Shown here piece after piece: positions 15,596 through 23,883 of a DNA stretch of 36,263 nucleotides (the first letter of the stretch is position 1; each line of letters opens with the position of its first letter). The stretch comes from Motiliproteus sp047622605 (GTDB lineage Bacteria > Pseudomonadota > Gammaproteobacteria > Pseudomonadales > Balneatricaceae). The notes under the pieces were generated by a model. The model saw nothing but the letters and a program-made list of their open reading frames with translations, was not told the origin of the DNA and made no database searches. The position numbers and the translations under genes are program-made. The DNA lies in assembly GCA_047622605.1 (NCBI GenBank), contig JBLHND010000011.1, positions 1 through 36,263 of the forward strand, written 5' to 3'.

Positions 15596-16992
15596 TGGCT
15601 ACAGCAACGTTGTTTTTATTGTTATTCGCCTGCATGTTTATGGGGATGCCGATCGCCATTGCTCTCGGGTTGTCGAGCGTCAGTACCATCCTGATGTTTT
15701 CCAGCGACTCCCTGGCATCCATTGCCTTGAAGTTGTTCGCATCGACCTCTGAGCACTACACCCTGCTGGCGATTCCCTTCTTTATACTCTCGTCGGCGTT
15801 CCTGTCGACCGGTGGTGTGGCCAAACGGATCATCGATTTTGCCATCGACAGCGTCGGCCATATCAAGGGTGGCTTGGCGATGGCCTCGATCATGGCCTGT
15901 ATGCTGTTTGCGGCCGTGTCCGGTTCCTCTCCGGCGACCGTAGCGGCGATCGGCTCCATCGTGATCGCCGGTATGGTGCGCTCGGGTTATCCGGAAAAGC
16001 TGGCGGCGGGTGTCATCACCACCTCTGGTACCCTGGGGATTTTAATTCCGCCTTCCATCGTGATGCTGGTCTATTCGGCCGCGACCGAGGTGTCTGCCTC
16101 GCGGATGTTTATGGCCGGTCTGCTTCCGGGTGTGATGATGGGCGGCATGTTGATGGTGGTGATCTATATCGTTGCCCGCGTCACCAACCTACCCTCTCAA
16201 CCCTTTCCAGGTTTCCTGAAGCTGGCTAAATCCGGCGGTATCGCCATGGGTGGCCTGATGCTGATCGTGATCGTGCTGGGTTCGATCTACGGAGGGATCG
16301 CCAGTCCAACGGAAGCCGCGGCCGCAGCCGCCGTGTATGCGTTCCTGGTCGCCGTTATCGGCTACCGCGACATGGGCCCGATCAAAGGGGTGCCTTGGCG
16401 TAAGAAGGATGAAGGTCTGGCGTCGGTGTTTATTCGTAATACCGTGCAGATGATCGGCGCTATTCCGCGCAGTATCTATAACAGGGAGGTCAATAAGGTC
16501 GTCCTGGACGCGGCGAAGGTCAGTATGATGCTGCTGTTTATCATCGCCAACGCGATGCTGTTCGCACATGTACTGACCACAGAGCGGATTCCACACTCGG
16601 TGGCTGAGACCATTATGCAATGGGGCCTGCCGGCCTGGGGCTTCCTGATCGTGGTGAATATACTGCTGCTGATCGCCGGTAACTTTATGGAGCCGACTGC
16701 GATCCTACTGATCATGGCGCCGATCCTGTTTCCGATCGCGGTGCAGCTGGGCATCGATCCTATCCATCTGGGTATTATCATGGTGGTCAATATGGAGATC
16801 GGGATGCTGACCCCGCCGGTGGGGCTCAATCTCTTTGTCACGGCGGGGATCACGGGTCACGACATGATCTGGGTCATCAAGTCCGTGCTGCCCTGGATGC
16901 TGCTGCTGTTATTCTTCCTGATGCTGATCACCTATATTCCGCAGATATCACTGTTCCTGCCCGAGTATATCGACAGTCTTAAGGGCTATTGA
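15595..16992 (+). CDS. dctM: TRAP transporter large membrane subunit DctM
   Basis: DctM is the sodium-coupled transport subunit. The 465-residue sequence contains TRAP motifs FAAVSGSSPATVAAIGSI, GILIPPSIVMLVYS, IYGGIASPTEAAAAAAVYA and MLTPPVGLNLFV across about twelve membrane segments. A loop around residues 260-300 (WRKKDEGLASVFIRNTVQMIGAIPRSIYNREVNK) is longer than in many DctM proteins. It follows dctQ with a TAATG overlap and is followed by a strong terminator. Confidence 0.95.
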   Translation: MATATLFLLLFACMFMGMPIAIALGLSSVSTILMFSSDSLASIALKLFASTSEHYTLLAIPFFILSSAFLSTGGVAKRIIDFAIDSVGHIKGGLAMASIMACMLFAAVSGSSPATVAAIGSIVIAGMVRSGYPEKLAAGVITTSGTLGILIPPSIVMLVYSAATEVSASRMFMAGLLPGVMMGGMLMVVIYIVARVTNLPSQPFPGFLKLAKSGGIAMGGLMLIVIVLGSIYGGIASPTEAAAAAAVYAFLVAVIGYRDMGPIKGVPWRKKDEGLASVFIRNTVQMIGAIPRSIYNREVNKVVLDAAKVSMMLLFIIANAMLFAHVLTTERIPHSVAETIMQWGLPAWGFLIVVNILLLIAGNFMEPTAILLIMAPILFPIAVQLGIDPIHLGIIMVVNMEIGMLTPPVGLNLFVTAGITGHDMIWVIKSVLPWMLLLLFFLMLITYIPQISLFLPEYIDSLKGY

Positions 16993-17048
16993 TCGGTCGC
17001 TTTAGAGAGAGGAGAGGGTGGCTTGAAATGCACCCTTCATAAAAAAAC

Positions 17049-17075
17049 CCGCGCCTTCGAGCGCGGTTTTTTTTT
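17049..17075 (+). terminator. Rho-independent terminator of dctPQM
   Basis: CCGCGC (17049-17054) pairs with GCGCGG (17061-17066) and is followed by nine T residues. It lies 57 bases after dctM. A run of A residues before the stem may let it act on the opposite strand as well. Confidence 0.9.
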
Positions 17076-17098
17076 GGTTAAGGCGGATAGCTTCTTTT

Positions 17099-17191
17099 GT
17101 AGGTAGCCGTTAAACGCTCCTGCATGGACGGCACGCCCCACAGGGACGTGGGAAGTGCAGTTGTTGCAGGAGCCTTCAGCTGCCTAACTAC
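17099..17191. repeat. Dispersed intergenic palindromic element
   Basis: GCTCCTGCA (17116-17124) pairs with TGCAGGAGC (17165-17173), and the ends GTAGGTAGC and GCCTAACTAC pair imperfectly outside this. Positions 17164-17186 recur exactly, inverted, at 29513-29535 (23 bases). This is a repeat family, not a gene. Confidence 0.75.
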
Positions 17192-17267
17192 ATCCTTGTA
17201 GCGCGGGCTTCAGTCTGACGCAGGGCGCTCCTTGTCTGCCTGCGATAGAGTCGCGGCAGCGGGGTCG

Positions 17268-18179
17268 TCAACCAATCACGGCTTCTGCCATGGGCTTCTT
17301 GTGTACTTGCTTGATAAAGAGGGCCAGCACGATGAGGGCCATGGCGGTCATTTCCAGTCGACCTAAATGCTCTCCTAATAAAACGGCTCCCGTGAGTAAA
17401 GCTACGACCAACTCTAGCGACCCTGTTAAGGCATTTTTATCTGCGCATGATCTGGGTGCACCCACCATAAACAAGACCTGGGGGATTGCCGCTGCCAGTA
17501 ATGCGATCCCCAACATGGCCATGCAGCCTAGGAGTGAAACGGGTAAAACCTGCGCAGGCGCAACCCACAGGGCTATCGGCAAGAGAACCAAAACATGGCC
17601 GATTGTTATCCAGGCCATTCTATTGGTTGTTGGAATAGTGCGCCTGGGGTTAGACAGATACTGCACCTGAGTGGCAACAGCCAAAGGCGCTAAAAAGCAG
17701 GCTGCCACCGAAAGTAAGGCGTCTGCAGGAAGCGTTTCTGGTCTTACGGTTAATGACGCTGCTATGGCGACCAGTGCCGCAGAGATTAACGCGTTTTGTG
17801 AAGGCACCCGCCTAAATACAGCCCAGCCAATCAACACGCTGAACACAGGGTAGCTGTAATAAATCAGGATGGCGGTGGCCGCGGGAATCGTTTCTAGGGC
17901 ATGGAAATAGCCAAAAATAGCGAGTCCACCGGTGATTCCCAGCAATAAGCTCCTGCCTGCTTCTGACCAGTCTTCTCGTGCTGTACGCAGGAAAAAAGAA
18001 AAAAATATCGCGGGTAGGATAAATCGGTACAGGCTCACCATCTCTGCACCTAAACCTTCCTTGAACATTAGCTGGGCAAAAAATGGATTTAACCCATAAA
18101 AGAAGGCGGCCATTAAGACCAAATACTGGGCATTGACTCTCGGTTGTCTATTCACGTTGCACTTATTGGTTGAATACAC
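17268..18179 (-). CDS. EamA-family (DMT) metabolite exporter
   Basis: The 303-residue protein has about ten membrane helices in two EamA repeats and belongs to the drug/metabolite transporter superfamily, commonly exporters of amino acids or other metabolites. The first repeat opens LVLMAAFFYGLNPFFAQLMFKEG; the second ends LTGAVLLGEHLGRLEMTAMALIVLALF. A GTG start is supported by GAGGGAA just upstream. It diverges from a LysR regulator across about 140 bases, the usual setting for an exporter controlled by its substrate through that regulator. The substrate cannot be read from the sequence. Confidence 0.85.
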   Translation of the reverse strand: MYSTNKCNVNRQPRVNAQYLVLMAAFFYGLNPFFAQLMFKEGLGAEMVSLYRFILPAIFFSFFLRTAREDWSEAGRSLLLGITGGLAIFGYFHALETIPAATAILIYYSYPVFSVLIGWAVFRRVPSQNALISAALVAIAASLTVRPETLPADALLSVAACFLAPLAVATQVQYLSNPRRTIPTTNRMAWITIGHVLVLLPIALWVAPAQVLPVSLLGCMAMLGIALLAAAIPQVLFMVGAPRSCADKNALTGSLELVVALLTGAVLLGEHLGRLEMTAMALIVLALFIKQVHKKPMAEAVIG

Positions 18180-18320
18180 GTCATTCCCTCGGTTAGGCCG
18201 AAATAATAACGCGCATCTGATTAGATAAATAATGAATAAGGGGCGCTATTGATTAATAATATGCATGTGTAGCCAGCTGTTTTTTTCATTTTCATCTACA
18301 AAAGTGGCATGAGGTAAGGC

Positions 18321-19214
18321 ATGAGGCTAGACATCAAACATTGGCAGATGCTCCAGGCTATCGATGATACAGGTACATTGAGACAAGCCGCCTATGTGTT
18401 AGGCATAACGCAGTCTGCGTTAAGCCACCGGCTCGCCGAAGCTGAAAGGCGTTTGGGCGGTTTGTTATTTGAGAGGGAAGGCCGCAGGCTTCGACAGACA
18501 TCTGCAGGTCGGGCCATGACTCAGACAGCCAAGCAGATCATTCCTGCGCTACAGCGTGCAGAATTTGACTTCCAGCAGATGGCGCATAATGAAACGACGG
18601 TGGTTCGCTTTGGTGTCGCAGCCTATAGCTGCTATCACTGGTTACCGTCATTTTTACAGGTAATGGCTAAAAAAGAGCCAAGCATTCGACTGGAACTGGT
18701 TGCCTCGGCAACGCAAAATCCGCTACAAAATCTTCAGGAAGGTACTGTTGATGTGGTGTTAGCACCCGGACATTTATCTATCCCTGGTGTCGATTCAATT
18801 CCAGTTTTTCAGGATGAACTGGTTTTGGTCACTAACCCAACTCATAAGTTGGCAGTAAGACAATTTATTGAGGCAACCGATTTGGCAGGTGAAGACTACC
18901 TGACCTATAGCAAATCAGCACAGCCAGGCTTTGAATATGAACGATTTATACGTCCCTCCGGCGTCGTTCCTCATCTGGTAACGGTTGTTGAAGTGACAGA
19001 TGCTATTGTCGAGCTGATAGCCGCAGGATTTGGTGTGAGCATCCTTTCCAGGTGGGCAGTCCAGACGGCCATTAACAATGAAAGTATAGCGGTCGTCAGG
19101 TTGGGAGAAGCCAAGCTTGATCTTGGTTGGTCAGCACTGGTCCGAGAGTCAGAACCAACCTCGGCCGCGGCAAGAGTCGTGTCGCGCAGACTGACAGAAT
19201 GGTTTCAGTCTTAG
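18321..19214 (+). CDS. LysR-family transcriptional regulator
   Basis: A 297-residue LysR protein. The winged helix-turn-helix is at residues 5-62 (MLQAIDDTGTLRQAAYVLGITQSALSHRLAEAERRLGGLLFEREGRRLRQT), and the effector-binding domain runs from about 90 to 290. The combination of SALSHRLAEAERRLG and FGVAAYSCYHWLPSFL is reminiscent of MetR-type regulators, but the effector is unknown. It is transcribed away from the EamA exporter and most likely controls it. It could instead act on the downstream SDH-like operon 450 bases away, though the divergent partner is the simpler target. Confidence 0.85.
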   Translation: MRLDIKHWQMLQAIDDTGTLRQAAYVLGITQSALSHRLAEAERRLGGLLFEREGRRLRQTSAGRAMTQTAKQIIPALQRAEFDFQQMAHNETTVVRFGVAAYSCYHWLPSFLQVMAKKEPSIRLELVASATQNPLQNLQEGTVDVVLAPGHLSIPGVDSIPVFQDELVLVTNPTHKLAVRQFIEATDLAGEDYLTYSKSAQPGFEYERFIRPSGVVPHLVTVVEVTDAIVELIAAGFGVSILSRWAVQTAINNESIAVVRLGEAKLDLGWSALVRESEPTSAAARVVSRRLTEWFQS

Positions 19215-19660
19215 ATCGCTGACTTACGGACCCTAGGCTGGGATTGCTGGGATTGCATCCCAGCGTACGCTCCTAGCCATAACCGTTAATTTGTACAGAG
19301 CCTATTTCAATCCCCAGTAACCTGCTCATATTATTCTTCGAGTTATTTCTGATCTTCTAATAAATCGTTACGCCGCTTTGTCTCGAAGAGGCGCGACGCT
19401 GCAAGTACACACACAGATACCCCTATCCGCTCTTAGTTATTGGCATGGCCATGCATACCCCTATTTGTTTGGGAGGGGATAGGGATGCTCACCGGTCTAG
19501 CCATTGATCCGGCCTCAAAACGATATTCTTTATAAGATAACATTAAGAAATCATTCAATTTATATCGTTACACATCAGAATATCTAAAGCATAAGCTGTT
19601 CCCACGATCTGATTAGCGATCGCCGCAATGGCGTACGTCAGGCTTGATATGGGAAATTTT
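19215..19660. promoter_or_regulatory. Leader region of the SDH-like operon
   Basis: No gene is seen. Positions 19228-19244 carry a dispersed repeat matching 29-45 inverted, with a second GGGATTGCATCCC palindrome beside it. From about 19520 to 19600 the DNA is AT-rich and is the most likely promoter and activator-binding region for the operon, but no -35/-10 pair is clear enough to mark. Confidence 0.5.
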
Positions 19661-20389
19661 ATGGCGAACCAACAAAAACTCGTGACCGTTTCAGTTTGGC
19701 GCGGCGATGAGGCGCAAGGTGAGTTTGAGTCCTTCGAGGTGCCCTTCGTCGAAGATCAGACGATTCTCGATCTGCTGACGCATATTCAACGCAGCATCGA
19801 TTCATCGTTGTCCTACCGTTTTGCCTGCCGAGTCGGCATGTGTGGCTCCTGTGCGATGCGTGTCAATGGTAAGCCACGTTGGACCTGTCGGACGCTGGTT
19901 AGCAAGGCACTTGTTGACGGCCAGATTAAGCTGGAGCCACTGTCGAACCTGCCAGTGGTTAAGGACCTGGTGGTTGATATGGAGCCATTTTTTGATAAGT
20001 GGCAGAAGGCTAAAGGACGTTTCGAACCGAAGAAGTCGTTGGTTCAGGAATTTGCCCCAATCAAACCAAACAATATTCAGCGTCAACTGGCCGATGCGGC
20101 GATCGAATGCATTAACTGCGGCATCTGTTACTCCGCCTGCGACGTGGTCGAATCCAACCCGGATTATCTGGGACCCGCCGCACTCAACCGGGCTTGGTCG
20201 CTGGCGAACGACGAGCGCGATGGCGCCGGTATTGAGCGACTGCAGGCGGTCAGCGGCGATGGTGGCTGCCAGAACTGCCACACCAACTCGCAATGTGCGG
20301 CGCGCTGCCCGATTCAATTGAACCCCACTCGGTCGATAGCGGGTCTGAAAAAGAAGGTCGCCGTGGCGATGTTAAAGGGGGAGCTATGA
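19661..20389 (+). CDS. SDH/fumarate reductase-like iron-sulfur subunit (B)
   Basis: This 242-residue protein is the electron-transfer subunit of a succinate-dehydrogenase-type complex. The plant-type ferredoxin domain carries CRVGMCGSCAMRVNG and PRWTC for the 2Fe-2S centre. The second domain has CINCGICYSAC for 4Fe-4S and CHTNSQCAARCP for 3Fe-4S, so the full three-cluster wire is present. An extra CQNC cysteine precedes the 3Fe-4S ligands. The ATG at 19661 has GGGAA five bases upstream; earlier in-frame ATGs at 19628 and 19649 are less well supported. It is the first gene of the operon; the order B-C-D-A is unusual because sdh operons normally run C-D-A-B. Its stop overlaps the start of the next gene (ATGA). 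Confidence 0.9.
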   Translation: MANQQKLVTVSVWRGDEAQGEFESFEVPFVEDQTILDLLTHIQRSIDSSLSYRFACRVGMCGSCAMRVNGKPRWTCRTLVSKALVDGQIKLEPLSNLPVVKDLVVDMEPFFDKWQKAKGRFEPKKSLVQEFAPIKPNNIQRQLADAAIECINCGICYSACDVVESNPDYLGPAALNRAWSLANDERDGAGIERLQAVSGDGGCQNCHTNSQCAARCPIQLNPTRSIAGLKKKVAVAMLKGEL

Positions 20390-20724
20390 ACAGTCGTCTC
20401 GAAATAAAGCTTTGGCTGATCCACCGGCTCAGCGCCATGGTGCTCGGTCTGTTCGTGGTGATTCACCTGGTCACCATGATAGTGGTGATCCAAGGCGGGC
20501 TGAGCTCCGAGGAAATTATGACGCGAACCCAGGGTAGTTATCTGATCGGATCATTTTACCTGGCCTTCATCATCGCGGCAGCCCTGCACGGATCGATCGG
20601 ACTAAGAACGGTGGCTCAGGAGGTGATCGGTTGGAAGGGAACCAGCCTTAACGTGGCGGCAGCGGGTTTCTGCGTACTGCTTTGCATTATCGGGTTCTCT
20701 GCAATCAAGGGACTGGTGTTATGA
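20386..20724 (+). CDS. SDH-like membrane anchor, subunit C
   Basis: A 112-residue membrane protein with three helices (about 15-35, 50-72 and 85-108). The start LEIKLWLIHRLSAMVLGLFVVIHLV resembles SdhC/FrdC anchors. His13 and His27 in the first segment, and the histidine in AALHGSIGLR, are candidate haem b ligands or quinone-site residues. The ATG at 20386 overlaps the stop of the iron-sulfur subunit, and its own stop overlaps the next start. With subunit D it would tie the enzyme to the quinone pool, which suits oxidation of a substrate with electrons going to respiration. Confidence 0.85.
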   Translation: MNSRLEIKLWLIHRLSAMVLGLFVVIHLVTMIVVIQGGLSSEEIMTRTQGSYLIGSFYLAFIIAAALHGSIGLRTVAQEVIGWKGTSLNVAAAGFCVLLCIIGFSAIKGLVL

Positions 20725-21059
20725 AAGCCAATCGAGATAAAAAAGAGTACTGGGCTTCCTTTATCCAGCGAGTATCGGGAGTCGTGCTGGCGCTGTTTCT
20801 ACCGTTCCATTTTCTGGTCCTGAGCCTGGCGTTGCAGGGTGGGGATGCACTCAATAACTTCCTGTATTGGGCCGATGCGCCGCTGGTGAAGTTTGCCGAA
20901 GCGGGGTTGGTGGGGCTGCTGACGATCCACTTCCTGGGCGGTTCCCGAATCTTGCTTATCGAATTTTTTTCCTGGCAAGAGTGGCAGGGACGCCTGATAA
21001 CCGTCGCGGGCGGCGGCGCGGTGGCAACGGGTTGCCTATTCCTGCTGCGGGCGATCTGA
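20721..21059 (+). CDS. SDH-like membrane anchor, subunit D
   Basis: A 112-residue protein with three membrane helices, beginning KKEYWASFIQRVSGVVLALFLPFHFLVLSLALQ. His30 and His70 (LLTIHFLGGSRILLIEF) are candidate haem b ligands, and the pattern is that of SdhD/SdhC-type anchors. It starts at 20721, overlapping the stop of subunit C; longer reading of the frame has no ribosome site. The 65-base gap to the flavoprotein gene is the only break in the otherwise overlapping run. Confidence 0.83.
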   Translation: MKANRDKKEYWASFIQRVSGVVLALFLPFHFLVLSLALQGGDALNNFLYWADAPLVKFAEAGLVGLLTIHFLGGSRILLIEFFSWQEWQGRLITVAGGGAVATGCLFLLRAI

Positions 21060-21124
21060 CCACCATCTAGTCGTTGCGACTGGAGGCCGGGTCGTAACTT
21101 GATTCAAGAATGCGGAGTGTTTCC

Positions 21125-22918
21125 ATGGATATTGAACAATACCAAACTGATATTTTGATCTTGGGCTCCGGTGGCGCTGGCCTGTTCGCGGCGCTGCACG
21201 CGTACCGAGATAACCCTGAGCTGAAGATTACCGTTGCCGTTAAGGGGCTGCTAGGTAAATGCGGCTGCACCCGGATGGTCCAGGGGGGCTACAACGTCGC
21301 GCTCAACCAGGGTGATTCGGTCGAGCGTCATTTTATGGACACCATAAACGGTGGCTATTGGATCCCTAATCAGGAGCTGGCCTGGCGACTGGTCGAGACG
21401 GCGCCTGAGCGGGTACTTGAGCTGGAGAATGAGGTCGGTTGCTTCTTTGATCGCGTTGAAGACGGCAGTCTTCACGGTAAGGCATTTGCCGGTCAAACCT
21501 TCGATCGCACCATTCACAAAGGTGACCTGACCGGAATAGAAATCATCAATCGCCTGGCCGAGCAGGTCTGGTCCCGACCGATCGACCGATTGGAAGACCA
21601 CCGGGCCGTAGAGCTTATTCCCAGCGAGGACGGTGACCGGATTTCCGGAGTATTGATGGTCAATATACGCACAGGTAAACCGCTGTTTGTACAAGCCAAA
21701 GCGGTGCTGCTCGGCACCGGTGGCGGCCCGTCGATGTACCGCTACCACACCCCATCCGGTGAGAAGTCTTGTGACGGTCTGGCGATGTCACTGCGAGCGG
21801 GGCTGAACTTGCGCGATATGGAGATGGTGCAATTCCATCCTACCGGGTTGTTGGCCGGGGAAGGTACTCGCCTGACTGGCACGGTGCTGGAGGAAGGGTT
21901 GAGGGGTGCCGGCGGCCACCTGCTCAATGGTAAGGGTGAACGCTTTATGCATGCTTACGATGGCCGCGGCGAGCGAGCCACTCGCGATGTGGTTGCGCGT
22001 TCGATCTTCAGGGAGATGCGAGAGGGTAAAACCACGCCCAATGGTGGGGTTCATATCAGCATGGCGCACCTGGGCCCCGACAAGGTACGCAAACAATTCA
22101 AGGGGATGGTTAGCCGCTGTGCCGATGTCGGTGCTGATCTGGCGGCAGGCCTGGTCGAGGTGGTACCCACCGCGCACTACATGATGGGCGGGGTCGAGGT
22201 GACGATCGATTGTGAGACCGATCTGAAAGGTCTGTACTGCGCCGGAGAAGATGCCGGTGGGATTCACGGTGCTAACCGTCTCGGCGGTAACGGCGTTGCC
22301 AACTCCACCGTCTTCGGCGGCATTTCCGGGGAGGTGATGGCCGATTGGGTGGCGCGTGAGGGGATCCTCGCCGAACCCGATCAGAACAAGATCGAACAGG
22401 CACTGACCTTGATCGACATACCGTTTAATAACGCTCCCGGGGACCTGCAAGCGCTGCGCTCTCGATTGCTGGATGCGATGTGGGACGACGCCGGCATTAT
22501 CCGTGATCAGGCAGGACTCGAGCGCGCCTACGATAAGGTGCATTCGATCCTACAGGAACTCTTGATTACCGGTATCAAGGATGTAGGAAAGGCCTACAAC
22601 CAGACCTGGCATGACTGGATGAACCTGCACTCGTTGGCGTCTGTCAGCCTGGCCATTATCAAGGCCGCGATGATGCGCAAAAACTCACGCGGATCGCATT
22701 ACCGCGATGACTACCCGGAAAGGGGTGACTTGAATGCAACCACCTATACCCGCGTCAGACAGGATGGCGACGACATTACCGTCACCGAGATTCCGGTTCA
22801 ATTCACTCGGATCAAGCCGGGCCAGACACTGTTAGAGGATGAGCAGGACCAAGAACGGGAAGTCCGATTGAAGCAGGTCCCACAAAACGAAACAGCACAG
22901 ACAAACGGAGCCGTATGA
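21125..22918 (+). CDS. SDH/fumarate reductase-like flavoprotein (A) with altered active site
   Basis: This 597-residue FAD protein is the catalytic subunit. FAD-binding GSGGAG is at about 14-19, and substrate residues aligned to SdhA/FrdA are kept: His238 (QFHPTG), Glu257, the proton-transfer arginine Arg287 (TRDVVARS), His351 (TAHYMMGG) and Arg385 (GANRLGGN). Two positions differ. The histidine that bonds FAD covalently in SdhA and FrdA is Cys48 (GCTRMVQGG), and the carboxylate-binding threonine of the T-E-G motif is Glu256 (LEEGLRG). FAD is therefore probably not covalently held, and the substrate is probably not plain succinate. GGAG seven bases before 21125 supports this start. The stop overlaps the next gene. 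Proposed role (inference): desaturation of 3-sulfopropionate or another beta-substituted propionate. Noncovalent FAD favours reduction in E. coli Frd variants, so direction needs testing. Confidence 0.85.
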   Translation: MDIEQYQTDILILGSGGAGLFAALHAYRDNPELKITVAVKGLLGKCGCTRMVQGGYNVALNQGDSVERHFMDTINGGYWIPNQELAWRLVETAPERVLELENEVGCFFDRVEDGSLHGKAFAGQTFDRTIHKGDLTGIEIINRLAEQVWSRPIDRLEDHRAVELIPSEDGDRISGVLMVNIRTGKPLFVQAKAVLLGTGGGPSMYRYHTPSGEKSCDGLAMSLRAGLNLRDMEMVQFHPTGLLAGEGTRLTGTVLEEGLRGAGGHLLNGKGERFMHAYDGRGERATRDVVARSIFREMREGKTTPNGGVHISMAHLGPDKVRKQFKGMVSRCADVGADLAAGLVEVVPTAHYMMGGVEVTIDCETDLKGLYCAGEDAGGIHGANRLGGNGVANSTVFGGISGEVMADWVAREGILAEPDQNKIEQALTLIDIPFNNAPGDLQALRSRLLDAMWDDAGIIRDQAGLERAYDKVHSILQELLITGIKDVGKAYNQTWHDWMNLHSLASVSLAIIKAAMMRKNSRGSHYRDDYPERGDLNATTYTRVRQDGDDITVTEIPVQFTRIKPGQTLLEDEQDQEREVRLKQVPQNETAQTNGAV

Positions 22919-23883
22919 TGCAAGAAACCAAACAACAGCACTGCAATCCAACGCTGATTTCCAGGCAATTGATTGAAGACACTGCCACCGAACTGATGGT
23001 CCGTGCCGCGATCAATATTCCGCCCGATTATCGGCTGGCTCTGGAGCAGGCGGCGGGGAGGGAAACGGAGAATTTATCCAGTTTCGTTATCCAAACCATG
23101 CTGGACAACTATAACGTGGCGGAGAAGGATCGCCGCCCGATGTGCGCCGATACTGGACTGCCGAGATTTTTTGTCAAGGCCGGCAATACAGCGATGGTTG
23201 AAGGAGGCTTTGTCGCCCTCGAGCAGGCATTGCGTCAGGCGGTAGCGACCGGCACTCAAGAGATCCCATTACGGCCCAATCGGGTTCACCCGTTAACCCG
23301 CAAGGACAACAACAACAACGTCGGTATTCATGCACCCGAGATCGATTACAGCTTCGAGCCAGGCGGCGACTGGATCGACATTATTACCGTACACAAAGGA
23401 GGCCTGTTCGGAACGGATTATCGAATGTTATTCCCGGCCGATGGCATCGACGGTATCAAGCGTTTCTTCCTCGATACCATGGCCTCGTTCGGCCGTCGTG
23501 GACTGGCCTGCCAGCCCGCTATTATCGGCATCGGGCTGGGCGGTAACAAAGATACCTGCATGCGGATCGGTAAAGAGGCCGCCTGCCTGCGGATCGTGGG
23601 CGACGTCAATCCCGATCCTGACGTGGCTAAGCTGGAACGCGAAATCAAAGAATTGGGCAACAGCATCGGTATGGGGCCGATGGGCTTCGAGGGCAATACC
23701 TTAGTGGTGGATTGCCATATCGAGATCGCCTATGCCCACACCGGCGGCATGCCGATGAGTATCCACTCATTCTGTCACTCGTCGCGACGAGCCGCAGCCC
23801 GCATTCATGCCGACGGACGGGTTGAGTACAGGCACGATCCACAATGGTTTACCGAGTTTTACCGCAGGGAGGGGATCCAATGA
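22915..23883 (+). CDS. Class I fumarase/tartrate dehydratase-like hydro-lyase, alpha subunit
   Basis: The alpha subunit of an iron-sulfur hydro-lyase of the fumarase A/TtdA family, about 322 residues. Counting from the ATG at 22918, cluster ligands are Cys76 (MCADTGLP), Cys198 (LACQPAI) and Cys286 (SFCHSS), so the 4Fe-4S centre is intact. HPLTRKDNNNN is a typical alpha-subunit stretch. In the GLGGxTT region this protein has GFEGNTL, a departure from fumarases. ATG 22915 and 22918 are both possible after GGAG at 22907-22910. The start overlaps the flavoprotein stop and its own stop overlaps the beta gene, so the three polypeptides are translated together. It would hydrate the product of the SDH-like complex. 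Confidence 0.88.
   Translation: MMQETKQQHCNPTLISRQLIEDTATELMVRAAINIPPDYRLALEQAAGRETENLSSFVIQTMLDNYNVAEKDRRPMCADTGLPRFFVKAGNTAMVEGGFVALEQALRQAVATGTQEIPLRPNRVHPLTRKDNNNNVGIHAPEIDYSFEPGGDWIDIITVHKGGLFGTDYRMLFPADGIDGIKRFFLDTMASFGRRGLACQPAIIGIGLGGNKDTCMRIGKEAACLRIVGDVNPDPDVAKLEREIKELGNSIGMGPMGFEGNTLVVDCHIEIAYAHTGGMPMSIHSFCHSSRRAAARIHADGRVEYRHDPQWFTEFYRREGIQ

Noticed and set aside
21788..22543. Minus-strand frame of 251 codons inside the flavoprotein gene
   Set aside because: Antisense shadow of a clearly conserved SDH-type protein; no ribosome site or motif.
19661..23883. Housekeeping TCA segment (sdh plus fumarase)
   Set aside because: Gene order, loss of the FAD-linking histidine, altered hydro-lyase motifs and the coupled mmsA gene all argue against ordinary succinate and fumarate metabolism, though this was not excluded experimentally.
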